Below the pieces are notes generated by a model. It saw nothing but the letters and a program-made list of their open reading frames with translations. It was not told the origin of the DNA and did not search any database. Shown piece after piece: positions 18,193 to 26,751 of a DNA stretch of 64,000 nt. Made by a program: the position numbers and the translations under genes. Every line of letters begins with the position of its first letter. Within the stretch, counting starts at the first letter, position 1. The stretch spans positions 186,001 through 250,000 of the forward strand of contig JADJYE010000035.1 of the NCBI GenBank assembly GCA_016719945.1. Reading direction: 5' to 3'. Source of the stretch: Polyangiaceae bacterium. GTDB taxonomy: Bacteria; Myxococcota_A; Polyangia; Polyangiales; Polyangiaceae.

Positions 18193-19515
18193 ATGAAGCA
18201 AGACGCCTCTTTGCCGCGAGCTCAGCTCGACGAGCTCGCGGACCAGATCGCCGTGTGCGCAGCGCGGATCGACTCGGCGCTGCACCAGCTCCTCGGTCAC
18301 ATTCGGCAGTTCGAGCAGCTGAAGGGCTGGGCGAAGCAAGGCTCGAAGAGCTGCGCCCATTGGCTGTCGTGGCGCATCGGGCTTGGGCTCGTCGCCGCGC
18401 GGGAGAAGGTGCGCGTGGCGGTGGCGCTCGGTGGGCTGCCGCAAATCGACGGCGCATTCTCGCGAGGCGAGCTGAGCTACGCGAAGGTCCGCGCCATCAC
18501 CCGGGTCGCGACGCGAAAAAATGAAGACTTGCTCCTCGCCCAGGCTCGCGGCACCACGGGCGCAGAGCTCGAGCGCATCTGCGCGGGCTTCCGGAGGCTC
18601 GGGCCCACGGTAGCGCTGGATGACGAGCGGAGGTTCGTCCGCCGGCGGACGCTGGGAGACGGCCTCGTGCAGATCGAGATGCGCCTGCTGCCCGACGAGG
18701 CCGAGCGGGTATGGCAGGCCATCGCCGAGGCCCGCCGGGCGCTCGCGGCGGACGATACCGCGGAATCGTCCCGGGCCGCCGGCCCTACCCTGGTCGACGC
18801 AGCCGTCGCGATGGCAGACGCGAGCCTCGTTGTTGGACGGCCCGCCGCGGGAACCGTCGCCGCCGATCGCCGGATGCTCTTCGTGCACCTCTCTGAGCAT
18901 CGCGTGGAGCGCGCCGAGGAGATCTCCCAGGGCGAAGGCAGAGGTGGCGTCCCGTGGAATGCCGAGCTCCAGGACGGCACCGGCATCTCGGGCGCGACGC
19001 TGCTGCGGCTCGCGTGTGACACAAGCCTGCTCGTCGCGAGGACCGACGTCGATGGGAGGGTGCTCGACCTAGGCCGTCGCAGCCGCACCGTCTCGCCGAC
19101 GATGCTCCGAGCCCTGCGCCTCCGGGACCGGCGGTGTCGTTTCCCGGGATGTCGGAGCGCCGCATTCGTCGACGCGCACCACATCGAGCACTGGGCCGAC
19201 GGCGGAGAGACCTCGATCGACAACCTGGTCCTCGTCTGTCACGCCCACCACGTCGCGCTGCACGAAGGCGGGTTCGCGGTCGAGCGGGGGCCGGACGGGG
19301 GGTTCGTGTTCCGGGACCCGGAGCAGCAGAGGATCGAAGCCGCGCCGCGCGCGCCAGCCGTCGACGGAGACGCCTCCGGGTGGCTTCGGGAAGAACAGTG
19401 CGGGCGGGGCGTGGTGATCGAGCCGGCCACGGCGCTCGTACGGAGGCCGTTCTGGGGTCTCGAGGTCGCGGGCTGCGTGCGGGCGCTGGCTGCGAGGGAG
19501 TGGCGATCGCCGTGA
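18193..19515 (+). CDS. DUF222 domain HNH endonuclease
   Basis: The 440-residue protein has an N-terminal helical DUF222 region (residues about 10-290) and a C-terminal HNH nuclease domain. The HNH core is intact: RDRRCRFPGC, then DAHHIEHWADGGETSIDNLVLVCHAHH with the metal-binding and catalytic histidines and the conserved Asn. This is the 13E12-repeat-like architecture, widespread in actinobacteria and also found in myxobacteria; its role (mobile-element or host nuclease) is generally undetermined. GGTGGAGG sits directly before ATG 18193. No partner restriction or methylase gene is adjacent. Confidence 0.85.
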   Translation: MKQDASLPRAQLDELADQIAVCAARIDSALHQLLGHIRQFEQLKGWAKQGSKSCAHWLSWRIGLGLVAAREKVRVAVALGGLPQIDGAFSRGELSYAKVRAITRVATRKNEDLLLAQARGTTGAELERICAGFRRLGPTVALDDERRFVRRRTLGDGLVQIEMRLLPDEAERVWQAIAEARRALAADDTAESSRAAGPTLVDAAVAMADASLVVGRPAAGTVAADRRMLFVHLSEHRVERAEEISQGEGRGGVPWNAELQDGTGISGATLLRLACDTSLLVARTDVDGRVLDLGRRSRTVSPTMLRALRLRDRRCRFPGCRSAAFVDAHHIEHWADGGETSIDNLVLVCHAHHVALHEGGFAVERGPDGGFVFRDPEQQRIEAAPRAPAVDGDASGWLREEQCGRGVVIEPATALVRRPFWGLEVAGCVRALAAREWRSP

Positions 19516-19620
19516 CCTGAGCTACGAGATTCCGCGGAAGCGTCGGAGAGTGCAGGAGAGCGGGATGTGACATTGCTTCTCGCAAGGACGGCGTCGCCAG
19601 TTAGGCTGCTCCGCCGGCCG

Positions 19621-19746
19621 ATGACCGCCACCCTTCAACCTGGAACCGTCGTCGGCGGCGACTTCGAGATCCTTCGGCCCCTCAAGCAGGGGGAGGTCGG
19701 CGCTGGCGAGACGAAGGCGGTCTCAGCCCGGCTCAGCGCGCAATAG
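19621..19746 (+). pseudogene. Remnant of a Ser/Thr kinase N-terminus (41 codons)
   Basis: A short frame from ATG 19621 to TAG 19744-19746 encodes PGTVVGGDFEILRPLKQGEVGAGE after a few residues. This resembles the start of myxobacterial Hanks-type kinases, where GDFEILRPL is followed by a Gly-rich loop. Here the loop reads KQGEVGAGE instead of a GGMGxVY type and the frame ends soon after. No other kinase motif follows before the next gene. It is best read as the stub left after deletion of a kinase gene. Confidence 0.5.
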
Positions 19747-19761
19747 CGTCTCCGCGGGCCG

Positions 19762-21570
19762 TCAGCGCAGCACGCGCCGCAGCGGGGTTGCCGTGCCCTG
19801 GGTGAGCTCGAGCAGCCCTGCGTGCTTCGGGACGAGCTCGGCGGCGTTCGCCTCGTCGGTGTCGACGTGCATCTCGAGCCGATACTTGGGCGAGACGCGC
19901 ACGAGCACGTCGCCGAAGGTGAGGTCGCGCCCCGAGGAGTCGACCGCCACCTCGACGACGTCGCCGTCGGCCACGCCGAAGCGCGCCGCGTCCTCGGGGG
20001 CCATGTGGATGTGACGCCGGGCGCAGATGACACCCTCCTTCAGGGTCACCGAGCCCTTGGGGCCGACCAGCGTCACGCCGGGGGTGCCTCGCACGTCGCC
20101 CGAGTCGCGCACCGGCGCGTCGAGGCCCAGGAAGAACTCGTCGGTCCGGGAGACCTCGACCTGATCCGCGGGCCGCACCGGGCCGAGCACGCGCACCCCG
20201 GCGATCGAGCGCTTGGGGCCGACGATCTCGAGCACCTCTTCGCACGCGAACTGTCCAGGCTGGGAGAGCTCCTTCAGGGGCGTCAGCTCGTGGCCAGGCC
20301 CGAACAGCTGCTCGACCGTCTCCTTGCGCAGGTGGATGTGCCGCGCGCTGACGGCGATCGGGATGCTGCGCTGCGCGACCTCGTCGCGGCGCGCGACCAG
20401 CTTCGCGGTCTCGCCGGCGATCGCGTGCTCCTCGTCGGTCGCGACGGCGAGCAGGTGCGTGCGGCTGGTGTCGGTCGAGATGCGGATGACGGGCCTGGCG
20501 GCGCTCGCGCGAGCGCTCCGGTTCTCGTCCTCGTCGAGGGTGGCGCCGAAGAGCTGCAGGTTGTGGGCGATCTTATGGCGGACGACCGCGCTGTTCTGGC
20601 CGATGCCGCCGGTGAACAGGATGGCGTCGACCGCGCCGAGCACGGCGGCGTAGGCGCCGATGTACTTGCGCACCCTATGGCAAAAGACGTGGATGGCGAG
20701 GCGCGCGCGCTCGTCGCCCGCCGCGGCGCGGTCCTCGATGTCGCGCATGTCATTGCCCACGCCCGAGAGCCCGGCGAGCCCGCTCTTCTTGTTCAAGAGC
20801 GCGTCGAGCCCGTCGAGGTCGAGCCCCTCGGCGCGGGCCACGTGGAGCGCCGCGCCGACGTCGATGTCGCCGGACCGCGTCCCCATGACGAGCCCCTCGA
20901 GCGGCGTCATCCCCATGCTGGTCTCCACAGAGCGCCCGAACTCGATCGCGCAGACGCTCGCGCCGTTGCCGAGGTGGCACGAGATGAGCCGCAGGTCGCC
21001 CGGCTTCGCGCCGAGGAACGCCGCGGCGCGCGCGGCGACGAAGGCGTGGCTCGTGCCGTGGAAGCCATAGCGGCGGACGCCGTGCTTCTTCGCCAGCTCG
21101 AGGTCGATCGCGTAGCTCCGCGCGCGCGGGGGGAGCGTCGCGTGGAAGGCCGTGTCGAAGACCGCCACGTGGGGGACGTCGGGGAAGGCGCGCAACGCCG
21201 CGATGATGCCGGCGAGGTTCGCAGGGTTGTGCAGCGGGGCGAGCGGCGTGAGCGCGGCGATCGCCTCGAGCACCGACTCGTCGACGCGCGTGGGCTGCGA
21301 GAAGCGCGCTCCGCCGTGTACGACGCGGTGTCCGACGCCGTCGATCGGCGCCCCGCCCCGAGCCCGCTCGAGCACGGGCAGCGCCGCCGCGAGCGCCTCG
21401 CCGTGGTCCTTGGCGGCGCACGGGACGGCAGGGCCGTCGGCGTCGAACAGCGCGGCCTCGGGCTCGCCGATGCGCTCGACCCGGACGCGCCCTCGGCGCT
21501 CGCCCGTCACGTCGTCGATGATGGCAGCCTTGAGCGAAGAGCTCCCACAGTTCAGGACGAGGACGTTCAT
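19762..21570 (-). CDS. ackA: Acetate kinase-PduL phosphotransacylase fusion
   Basis: The 602-residue protein joins two enzymes of acetyl-CoA/acetate interconversion. Residues 1 to about 395 are a complete AckA: NCGSSSLK, GHRVVHGG, HNPANLAGI, FDTAFHATLP, GFHGTSH, HLGNGAS, GTRSGDID and FTGGIGQNS are all present. Residues from about 402 form a PduL-type phosphate acyltransferase with its two zinc-binding histidine motifs, SARHIHL (near 408) and RRHIHM (near 517), plus LTFGDVLVRVSPKY. PduL uses acyl-CoA and phosphate to give acyl-phosphate; AckA then makes ATP and acetate. Fusion would channel acetyl-phosphate. Chain preference (acetyl or propionyl) cannot be told. Confidence 0.9.
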   Translation of the reverse strand: MNVLVLNCGSSSLKAAIIDDVTGERRGRVRVERIGEPEAALFDADGPAVPCAAKDHGEALAAALPVLERARGGAPIDGVGHRVVHGGARFSQPTRVDESVLEAIAALTPLAPLHNPANLAGIIAALRAFPDVPHVAVFDTAFHATLPPRARSYAIDLELAKKHGVRRYGFHGTSHAFVAARAAAFLGAKPGDLRLISCHLGNGASVCAIEFGRSVETSMGMTPLEGLVMGTRSGDIDVGAALHVARAEGLDLDGLDALLNKKSGLAGLSGVGNDMRDIEDRAAAGDERARLAIHVFCHRVRKYIGAYAAVLGAVDAILFTGGIGQNSAVVRHKIAHNLQLFGATLDEDENRSARASAARPVIRISTDTSRTHLLAVATDEEHAIAGETAKLVARRDEVAQRSIPIAVSARHIHLRKETVEQLFGPGHELTPLKELSQPGQFACEEVLEIVGPKRSIAGVRVLGPVRPADQVEVSRTDEFFLGLDAPVRDSGDVRGTPGVTLVGPKGSVTLKEGVICARRHIHMAPEDAARFGVADGDVVEVAVDSSGRDLTFGDVLVRVSPKYRLEMHVDTDEANAAELVPKHAGLLELTQGTATPLRRVLR

Positions 21571-21675
21571 GGCCCGCTCCTACCCTTGTGTCCCGCCGAC
21601 GTCGAGGTGTGCCGAGCGCCCGCCATTGCGCGGAACAGGTCTCCGGGGAAGCGCCGCCGTCGCGCGCGAAGGTCG

Positions 21676-22317
21676 CTAGGCCGTCCTCTGGCCGTGGGCC
21701 GCCGCGCGGGCCCTCAGCGCCTCGATCTCGTCCTCGAGCACGTGCGCCCGGTCGAACGTGAGGCTCACCTTTCGGCCGGAGCGCGAGCGCGTCGACGCGA
21801 TACGAACGGCTCTTCCGCCGCGCGGGAGGCGCTTGACCGTGGGCACGACCTCGAGGGACTCGAGCGCCTCGAGCGGGCAGACCAGGATCGACGAGCTCTC
21901 ACGATAGAGGAGGAAGAAGCTCGTCCAGTACAGGCCTCGGCGCTCGCGCCCGAGGGCGTGTCGAATCGCGCGCACCAGGTTGGAGCCGAAGATCCAGAGC
22001 AGTAGCGCCAGGATCGCCGCGACGAGCAGGCAGAAGACGAGCTCCACGACGAACATCCGCGTCGAGCTGCGCCCCCTGGAGAGGTGAACGAAGGGGACCG
22101 CACACGGCACCACGACGAAGGGCAACAGGAGCAACACGGCCGCGAGGCTCGCGAAGACGCCGATCAGGCTCGGCACGAAGACGACGCCCGAGGGGATGGG
22201 GCGCGCCGAGTCGAGCACGAACCAGGCGTCCTCGGGCATCCGCCGTCGAAAGTCGGCGATGTCGAGCGCCTCGAGATCTTCGGGCGGGCCCGCTCCGGGC
22301 GTGCTGCGGTAGGTCAT
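21676..22317 (-). CDS. Two-helix membrane protein of unknown function
   Basis: The 213-residue protein has an N-terminal cytoplasmic stretch, two strong hydrophobic segments (about residues 40-65 and 82-108) and a basic C-terminal domain of about 95 residues with a WTSFFLLYRE strand. The layout recalls bacterial PH-like membrane proteins, but no motif is decisive. The ATG overlaps the stop of the upstream permease fragment by four bases (ATGA), so it was translationally coupled to that permease before the IS insertion. Expression now probably depends on promoters in or beyond the IS. Confidence 0.68.
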   Translation of the reverse strand: MTYRSTPGAGPPEDLEALDIADFRRRMPEDAWFVLDSARPIPSGVVFVPSLIGVFASLAAVLLLLPFVVVPCAVPFVHLSRGRSSTRMFVVELVFCLLVAAILALLLWIFGSNLVRAIRHALGRERRGLYWTSFFLLYRESSSILVCPLEALESLEVVPTVKRLPRGGRAVRIASTRSRSGRKVSLTFDRAHVLEDEIEALRARAAAHGQRTA

Positions 22318-23343
22318 GCGCCGACCAGCCACAACACCACCAGCGACACCGCCAGCGCCGGAATCGTCAGCGCGACGCCGACGCGAATGAAGGTGGTGAC
22401 CTTGACCTCGACGTCGTGACGCCGGAGGAGATCGAACCACAGCAGCGAGGCGAGCGAGCCCACCGGCGTGAGCCGGGGGCCGAGGTCGCCCCCGACCAGG
22501 GCGGCGAGGGCGTTGACGTGGCCGGGGTCGCGGGTCCCCTCGAGCGCGAAGGCGTTGAGGACCGACATCGGGTGGTTGTTGAGGAGGGCCGAGCCGACCG
22601 CGGAGGTGCCGCCGATGACCGCGACGCTATGGCGGGTCGTGTAGAGGGCCCGGAGCCACTCGACGACGCCGACGCGCTCGAGCGCGATCGCCAGCAGGAA
22701 GACGCCGACGAGGAACGGGAAGACGTTCCAGGTGACGCCCTGCGCGAGCGTCTTCGCGGAGTGGCCCGCGGCCAGGTTGGTGACGGCGCACACGAGGGCG
22801 CCCGCCGCGGCGACAGGCCAAAGCGGCAGGTCGAGCGCCGACGCGACGGGATAGCAGCACAGCGACGCGGCGAGGACCGCGAGCACCACCCAGCCGTGGC
22901 GCGAGAGCGGCGCGGTGTCGGTCCAATAGCCGAGCGCGGGCGCAGGGTCGGCGAGCACGTCCCGGAAGAGCCACGCGAGGGCGACGTAGCTCACGACGGA
23001 CGAGGCGAGGGCGACCGGGACCATGCGCAGCGCGTAGTCGTTGAACCCGATGCCCACATGGTTGGCAAAGATGAGGTTCATCGGGTTGGAGATGACGAGC
23101 GGCGCGACGCCCGCCGAAGCGAACACGGCGAGGCTGAAGGCGACGACGAACTTCGGGTGCCTTCGCGGGTAGACGGTGCGCAGCAGGGTGATGACGGTCG
23201 GCGTCATCACGAGGATCGCGGCGTCGTTCGAGAGCACCGTGGCGACGAGCGCCGACAGGATGAACGTCACCAGGAAGGCGTGGCGCACAGGCCCGCGCGT
23301 GCGCGGCTCGATCAGCGCGGCGAGCCGATCCAACAGACCTAGC
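22314..23343 (-). pseudogene. ArsB/NhaD-type permease, C-terminal part cut off by IS insertion
   Basis: This is the larger piece of an ion-transporter-superfamily permease (ArsB, SLC13 and NhaD relatives). It has about nine hydrophobic segments, with VLSNDAAILVMTPTVI and ISNPMNLIFANHVGIGFNDY, which carry the conserved Asn-rich substrate motifs, and a second half with GSALLNNHPMSVL. The reading frame begins at the IS junction; a TTG at 23333 could start a truncated product of 339 residues. Joining codons across the insertion to the piece at 26752-26975 restores AERLGLLDRLAAL. Arsenite is one possible substrate; sodium or carboxylates are others. Confidence 0.85.
23338..23343. repeat. Target duplication of the IS1380-family element, left copy
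   Basis: CCTAGC directly precedes the left IS end and recurs directly after the right IS end at 26746-26751. The duplication can be read as 7 bp, because one further C matches. Confidence 0.75.
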
Positions 23344-23991
23344 CCTCAATCAAGCGATGGCCGCGCTCGAAATGGCGTCGGCTGAAGTGGAACGGCAGGT
23401 GGCGCACCTCCCCATCGAGGCGCCCGCCTCGTCCCTTTCGTGATGTCCCAGTCCGTGTCGACCTCTCTTGGTGCGGCGTGAGCTGCGGCGAGGGCGAGCT
23501 GCTCGCGCCGAAGTGCGCGAGCAGGCCGCTCGTTCAGAGGGCGTCGAGAAGGCGGAAGAGAACGGGGGAGATCGGGACGCCAGGCGAGCAGCCGGAAGAC
23601 CAGCGTCCGGCCCGTGCGAAGGATCTGCGCAGGCACGAGGATCAGGCGGTTGACGAAGGACCCGGAACTCCATGCGCAGCACGCGTTCGCGTTCGGCCTC
23701 GTGCTGAGCGCGCCAGCGCGGACTGATGGGCAGCATGAGGGCGAACCACGCCTTCAGGGACCACGCGATCGATGCGATCACCATGTAGGCCCAGTTGGCG
23801 TTGAGCGTGTTGAGCGGCGCTCGCAGGGCGCGGACGCCGCTCTTGAGCTGCGCGAGGACGTTCTCCTGGTTGCAGCGATCGTTGGCCTCGCGCACGACGT
23901 CCTCGGCGGACATCGTGAAGTCGTTCGTGACGTAGAAGTGGTAGCGCTCGCGCTGCCCGAGCGAGCGTTGTCCGCGCTCCTCCAAGATCGT

Positions 23992-23999
23992 TTTGCAGA
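23992..23999. repeat. Target duplication of the ISKra4-family element, left copy
   Basis: TTTGCAGA is present on both sides of the nested element (second copy at 25568-25575). Merging the two copies restores the IS1380 transposase reading MVVLCKTILEE. Confidence 0.85.
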
Positions 24000-24038
24000 C
24001 GGTGCGGGTCTCATCGTGACGTCGATGCTCGGCACTTT

Positions 24039-25250
24039 TCATAGCGGCGCCGCTCGTAGCGGGACGACGTTATTCAGGAGCGTGACCTCCGTTCGGTACG
24101 CTGCAGCGAGCATCGCCCAGGCATGATCGAAGCGTTCGCTCTGCACCCAGCCCCTCAGGTTGAGGATGGCCTGGCCGCCCTCCTTGCCCCAGCGCATTCC
24201 GCTCTGCTTCATCCGCTGGGTGACGAGCGTCTTGCATGCAGCCTCCGTGACGCCGGTGCCGATCGGCAAACCCTGCTCGCGCAACTCGGCGTATCGCATG
24301 CGGTCGCGGCGCTTGCGGAAGTAGGCCAGTTCCTTGGCGACGTCCGTCTTGCCGGGGTGCTTGTTCCGCAAATAGGTCAGCGCGCGAATGACCTTCGTCA
24401 CTCCCTCCGGGTCTTCGAGCAGCACGTGGCGCAGGTCCGCGAACTTGCGCCGGCTCTCCACCGTGCCGACGCCGTAGGCGGCTGCAATGGCGTCGTTCAG
24501 ATGCTCGGCCGCGTGGAAGAAGTCCACGACCTCGACTCCATCGGGAACTTCGTTGTGCAAGAACGTCCAGTTATCGATGGCACCGTCGGCGGCTTTGACG
24601 ACCCGCAGGTCCGGACGCTGGTCGAGCGCGCACTTCAGTTCCGCGAGCAGCGACTTCTTCAGGCTTGCCTTGTGCGGCTCCGGCATGCGGGCCATTCGCA
24701 CGGCGGCGAGGCAATCGCCGTCTTGGTCGTAGAAGGACAGCGTCGCGCAGCCCACCTCGCGGTAGCCAGCCGGGCCCTTGGTGATCTGGCCGCGCGCGGC
24801 GGTCTTCGCCTTCTTCTCAACCGCGCCGCCATCGTTCATGGGCGCCAAGACACCGTCGAGGCTCACCATCACCGTCGTGGCGTGCTCCGGCACGATCATC
24901 GCGTCGCGCAGCTCGGCCTCGAAGCTCGCCCGGTCATCGTTCACGCGCTCAGCCAGCTCCTTCGGGAGCCGGTCGAGCGTCGACTTCGACGGGGCCATGT
25001 TACCCATCCGTCGAAACAGGTCCTCGCCCGTCTTGGGCGTCATCTGCGCCACGACCCAGGCGGCCTGGCTGGCTGCGTGAGGCGTCCAGAATCCGCCGAC
25101 GATGCCGACCTTGAGATCCATCGGCACGACCGACCGCTCAGCAGGGTCGGACCGGTCCTTGTACAGCGTGCGCATCACCGACACGGGTCCCGCAGCAGTC
25201 ATGTACGTCTGCTCCGAGCGAACGACGCGACGCAACGTGCTTCCGTGCAC
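24039..25250 (-). CDS. ISKra4-family transposase
   Basis: The 403-residue frame from GTG 25250 carries family landmarks: RSEQTYMTAAGPV near the start, SLDGV (candidate catalytic Asp), GYREVGCATLSFYDQDGD, VKAADGAIDNW, VDFFHAAEHL (candidate second acidic site) and GTGVTEAACKTLVTQRMKQSGMRW with the terminal Glu. The same frame is open and protein-like upstream (FEARLHQSLQEVERELLAED) to a TAA at 25352-25350, so the true product probably starts upstream of 25250 or once continued through the TAA. It is otherwise intact and may be active. Confidence 0.85.
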   Translation of the reverse strand: MHGSTLRRVVRSEQTYMTAAGPVSVMRTLYKDRSDPAERSVVPMDLKVGIVGGFWTPHAASQAAWVVAQMTPKTGEDLFRRMGNMAPSKSTLDRLPKELAERVNDDRASFEAELRDAMIVPEHATTVMVSLDGVLAPMNDGGAVEKKAKTAARGQITKGPAGYREVGCATLSFYDQDGDCLAAVRMARMPEPHKASLKKSLLAELKCALDQRPDLRVVKAADGAIDNWTFLHNEVPDGVEVVDFFHAAEHLNDAIAAAYGVGTVESRRKFADLRHVLLEDPEGVTKVIRALTYLRNKHPGKTDVAKELAYFRKRRDRMRYAELREQGLPIGTGVTEAACKTLVTQRMKQSGMRWGKEGGQAILNLRGWVQSERFDHAWAMLAAAYRTEVTLLNNVVPLRAAPL

Positions 25251-25349
25251 GAAGATGGCCTCCGCGTCGACGTCGGCGCGCCCGAGGTCTTCGGCGAGCA
25301 GCTCGCGCTCGACTTCCTGCAGGCTTTGGTGAAGGCGCGCCTCGAACGC

Positions 25350-25484
25350 TTAGAACGTCTCCTTGGGGCCCCGGCGTCGCACTCCGGCATCGTCGAGGAT
25401 GCGCCGAATCAGCCGCAACGACTTTGGCCCGGCCTCACGCTGGTGCCTGGGGAACGGGGCGGGCTTGGTCGCGGTCTGTGTCAT
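25350..25484 (-). CDS. Small leader ORF, or N-terminal part of the ISKra4 transposase cut by an in-frame stop
   Basis: ATG 25484 opens a 44-codon frame rich in Arg, Lys and Pro (SLRLIRRILDDAGVRRRG) that ends at TAA 25352-25350, in the same frame as the transposase and immediately before its FEARLHQSL segment. It could be a separate leader ORF of the element, or the original transposase N-terminus with a nonsense change. The sequence alone does not decide. Confidence 0.45.
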   Translation of the reverse strand: MTQTATKPAPFPRHQREAGPKSLRLIRRILDDAGVRRRGPKETF

Positions 25485-25567
25485 GCGCTGGAAACATCAG
25501 TGGTTCGCCACAAATTCCCGCGTGGCCGAAAACTCCGACGGACGGCGTCAGGATCAGATCTGCACCC

Positions 25568-25575
25568 TTTGCAGA
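25568..25575. repeat. Target duplication of the ISKra4-family element, right copy
   Basis: This is the second copy of TTTGCAGA, directly after the right end of the nested IS. Confidence 0.85.
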
Positions 25576-26640
25576 GAACGACCATCCGGTACACGCCCTT
25601 CGCCTTGGAGGGCTGGTGGGTGAACTCGGCGATCTCCTCCTTCACCAGGCGAAGGTTCAAGTAGCCCTTCTCCCGAACGATGGTCTCCTTCACACGCGGC
25701 TGCTTGGCGCGGCGCTGGCGCTCATCGAGCGCATCGTCGGCCTTGCGCACCAGCTCGCTGTACTCCTCCTGGGTGAGCGTCTCGGCGGTCTCGACGAGCT
25801 GGGACACGGCGTCGTAGCCGAACACGAAGCGGATCCCGTCCTTCGTCCAGCGGTCGAAGTGGAGGGTTTGCGAAAAGGCCGTGTCTCCGCGGAGCAGGAC
25901 GTCCTTGAAGCCAGCGCGGCGGCACATCTCGACCGCCCGGTCGAAGTAGGCCGGAGCGCCTTCCTGGGAGGGCCGGTTGCCACTCCGGTTCACGATGTAG
26001 AGCGGCTCGCCCGTGTTCGCGAGCGACACCAGCAGCGGGTGGTAGCCCCAAGTCCCGTTGTAGGAAAGCCCCATGCCCTCCTTGCTCTCGCCGTGCGTCT
26101 CCACGATCGAGCCGTCGGCGTCGATCTTCGCCGTCTGCCCGAAGAAGCTCGCTTCTTGTCGCTGCCAGACGCCCACACGGACGTCGTTGACCACGTCCAT
26201 CAGCGTCTCGATCTGGTCCGTGTCGAACCGGCGGCAGAAGTCGCCGGCGGTCGTCGGGTCAGGGATCGTGCGCGCCCACCGCGTCGAGGAACGCAGCGTC
26301 GTTGCGGCGCACCTCGATGTCGTCGAGAACCGTCCCGCCGCACAGGACGTTGAAGGCGATGTTCAGGATGTGGTCGGACTCGCTGTACGGGCGGCGCTTC
26401 ATCAGGATCGGCAGCCGCGCATCGAGCTGCCGAACGAGGCCGACCTCACGCGCGAGCTGGTGGACGGCGCCGAGCCCGCCGTACGGGATCGCCTGAACGC
26501 GGTCCGACACGTCGTACCGCGCGGCTCCCGGCGCGAACTCGGGACCCGCTCCGCGCGGCGCTCGCCCACCCATCGCAGGCGCCAACCTCCTCGCGATCTT
26601 TCCCGCTTCACTCCGCTGCCAGGATCGTCGATCTTTCACT

Positions 26641-26702
26641 TGAAAAGCTCCCGGGTGTTCGATGTTGAGTCTCAGCAACCCAACAGACACCCGGGCTTTT
26701 CA
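26641..26702. terminator. Long hairpin at the transposase-proximal end of the IS1380 element
   Basis: TGAAAAGC...CCGGGTGT at 26641-26658 pairs with ACACCCGGGCTTTTCA at 26687-26702 as a 16-bp stem with a 2-base bulge and a 28-base loop. T-rich and A-rich arms lie on both sides. Located at the start of the transposase region, it could stop transcription entering from outside or mask the translation start, a known self-control strategy of insertion sequences. Confidence 0.5.
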
Positions 26703-26745
26703 TTTTGATCCCAGCGACTCGCGATTTCGATGCGCTTGAACGAGG

Positions 26746-26751
26746 CCTAGC
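26746..26751. repeat. Target duplication of the IS1380-family element, right copy
   Basis: This is the second copy of CCTAGC, at the junction with the permease N-terminal coding part. Confidence 0.75.

Larger units (their letters stand above)
24000..25567 (-). mobile_element. ISKra4-family insertion sequence nested in the IS1380-family element
   Basis: This 1568-bp element is bounded by an 8-bp duplication, TTTGCAGA. Its ends are imperfect inverted repeats with 18 of 24 positions matching: the left end starts CGGTGCGGGTCTCATC and the right end, read inward, starts GGGTGCAGATCTGATC. It encodes one transposase on the reverse strand. The insertion falls within a Cys-Lys codon pair of the host transposase, which shows it arrived after the IS1380 element. 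Confidence 0.88.
23534..26690 (-). pseudogene. IS1380-family transposase, interrupted and frameshifted
   Basis: The transposase is in four readable pieces. The N-terminal piece (26690 to about 26265) has RYDVSDRVQAIPYGG and SESDHILNIAFNVLCGG. The next (to 25576) has PDPTTAGDFCRRFDTDQIETL and ETHGESKEGMG, with catalytic-core DADGS. After the nested element the protein resumes at 23999 with CKTILEERGQRSL and NDRCNQENVLAQLKSGV, ending LLAWRPDLPVLFRLLDAL and TGA at 23536-23534. One-base shifts are needed near 26268, in CCC 23661-23663 and in GGGGG 23564-23568. With these corrections and the nested element removed, the frame gives about 525 residues. The true start is uncertain. Even if the three shifts are sequencing errors, the nested IS inactivates it. 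Confidence 0.85.
23344..26745 (-). mobile_element. IS1380-family insertion sequence carrying a nested ISKra4-family element
   Basis: The element splits the permease gene. Its ends are 13-base imperfect inverted repeats: CCTCAATCAAGCG at 23344-23356 and the complement of CCTCGTTCAAGCG at 26733-26745, 11 of 13 identical, flanked by a CCTAGC duplication. Removing the nested element and one copy of its duplication leaves 1826 bp, a normal IS1380 size. The transposase gene runs on the reverse strand and is broken by the nested insertion and by three apparent one-base shifts. Confidence 0.88.

Noticed and set aside
19822..22005. 727-codon forward frame opposite AckA-PduL and the membrane protein
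   Set aside because: No motifs and Arg/Asp/Glu/His-rich composition. It is a mirror of the real genes.
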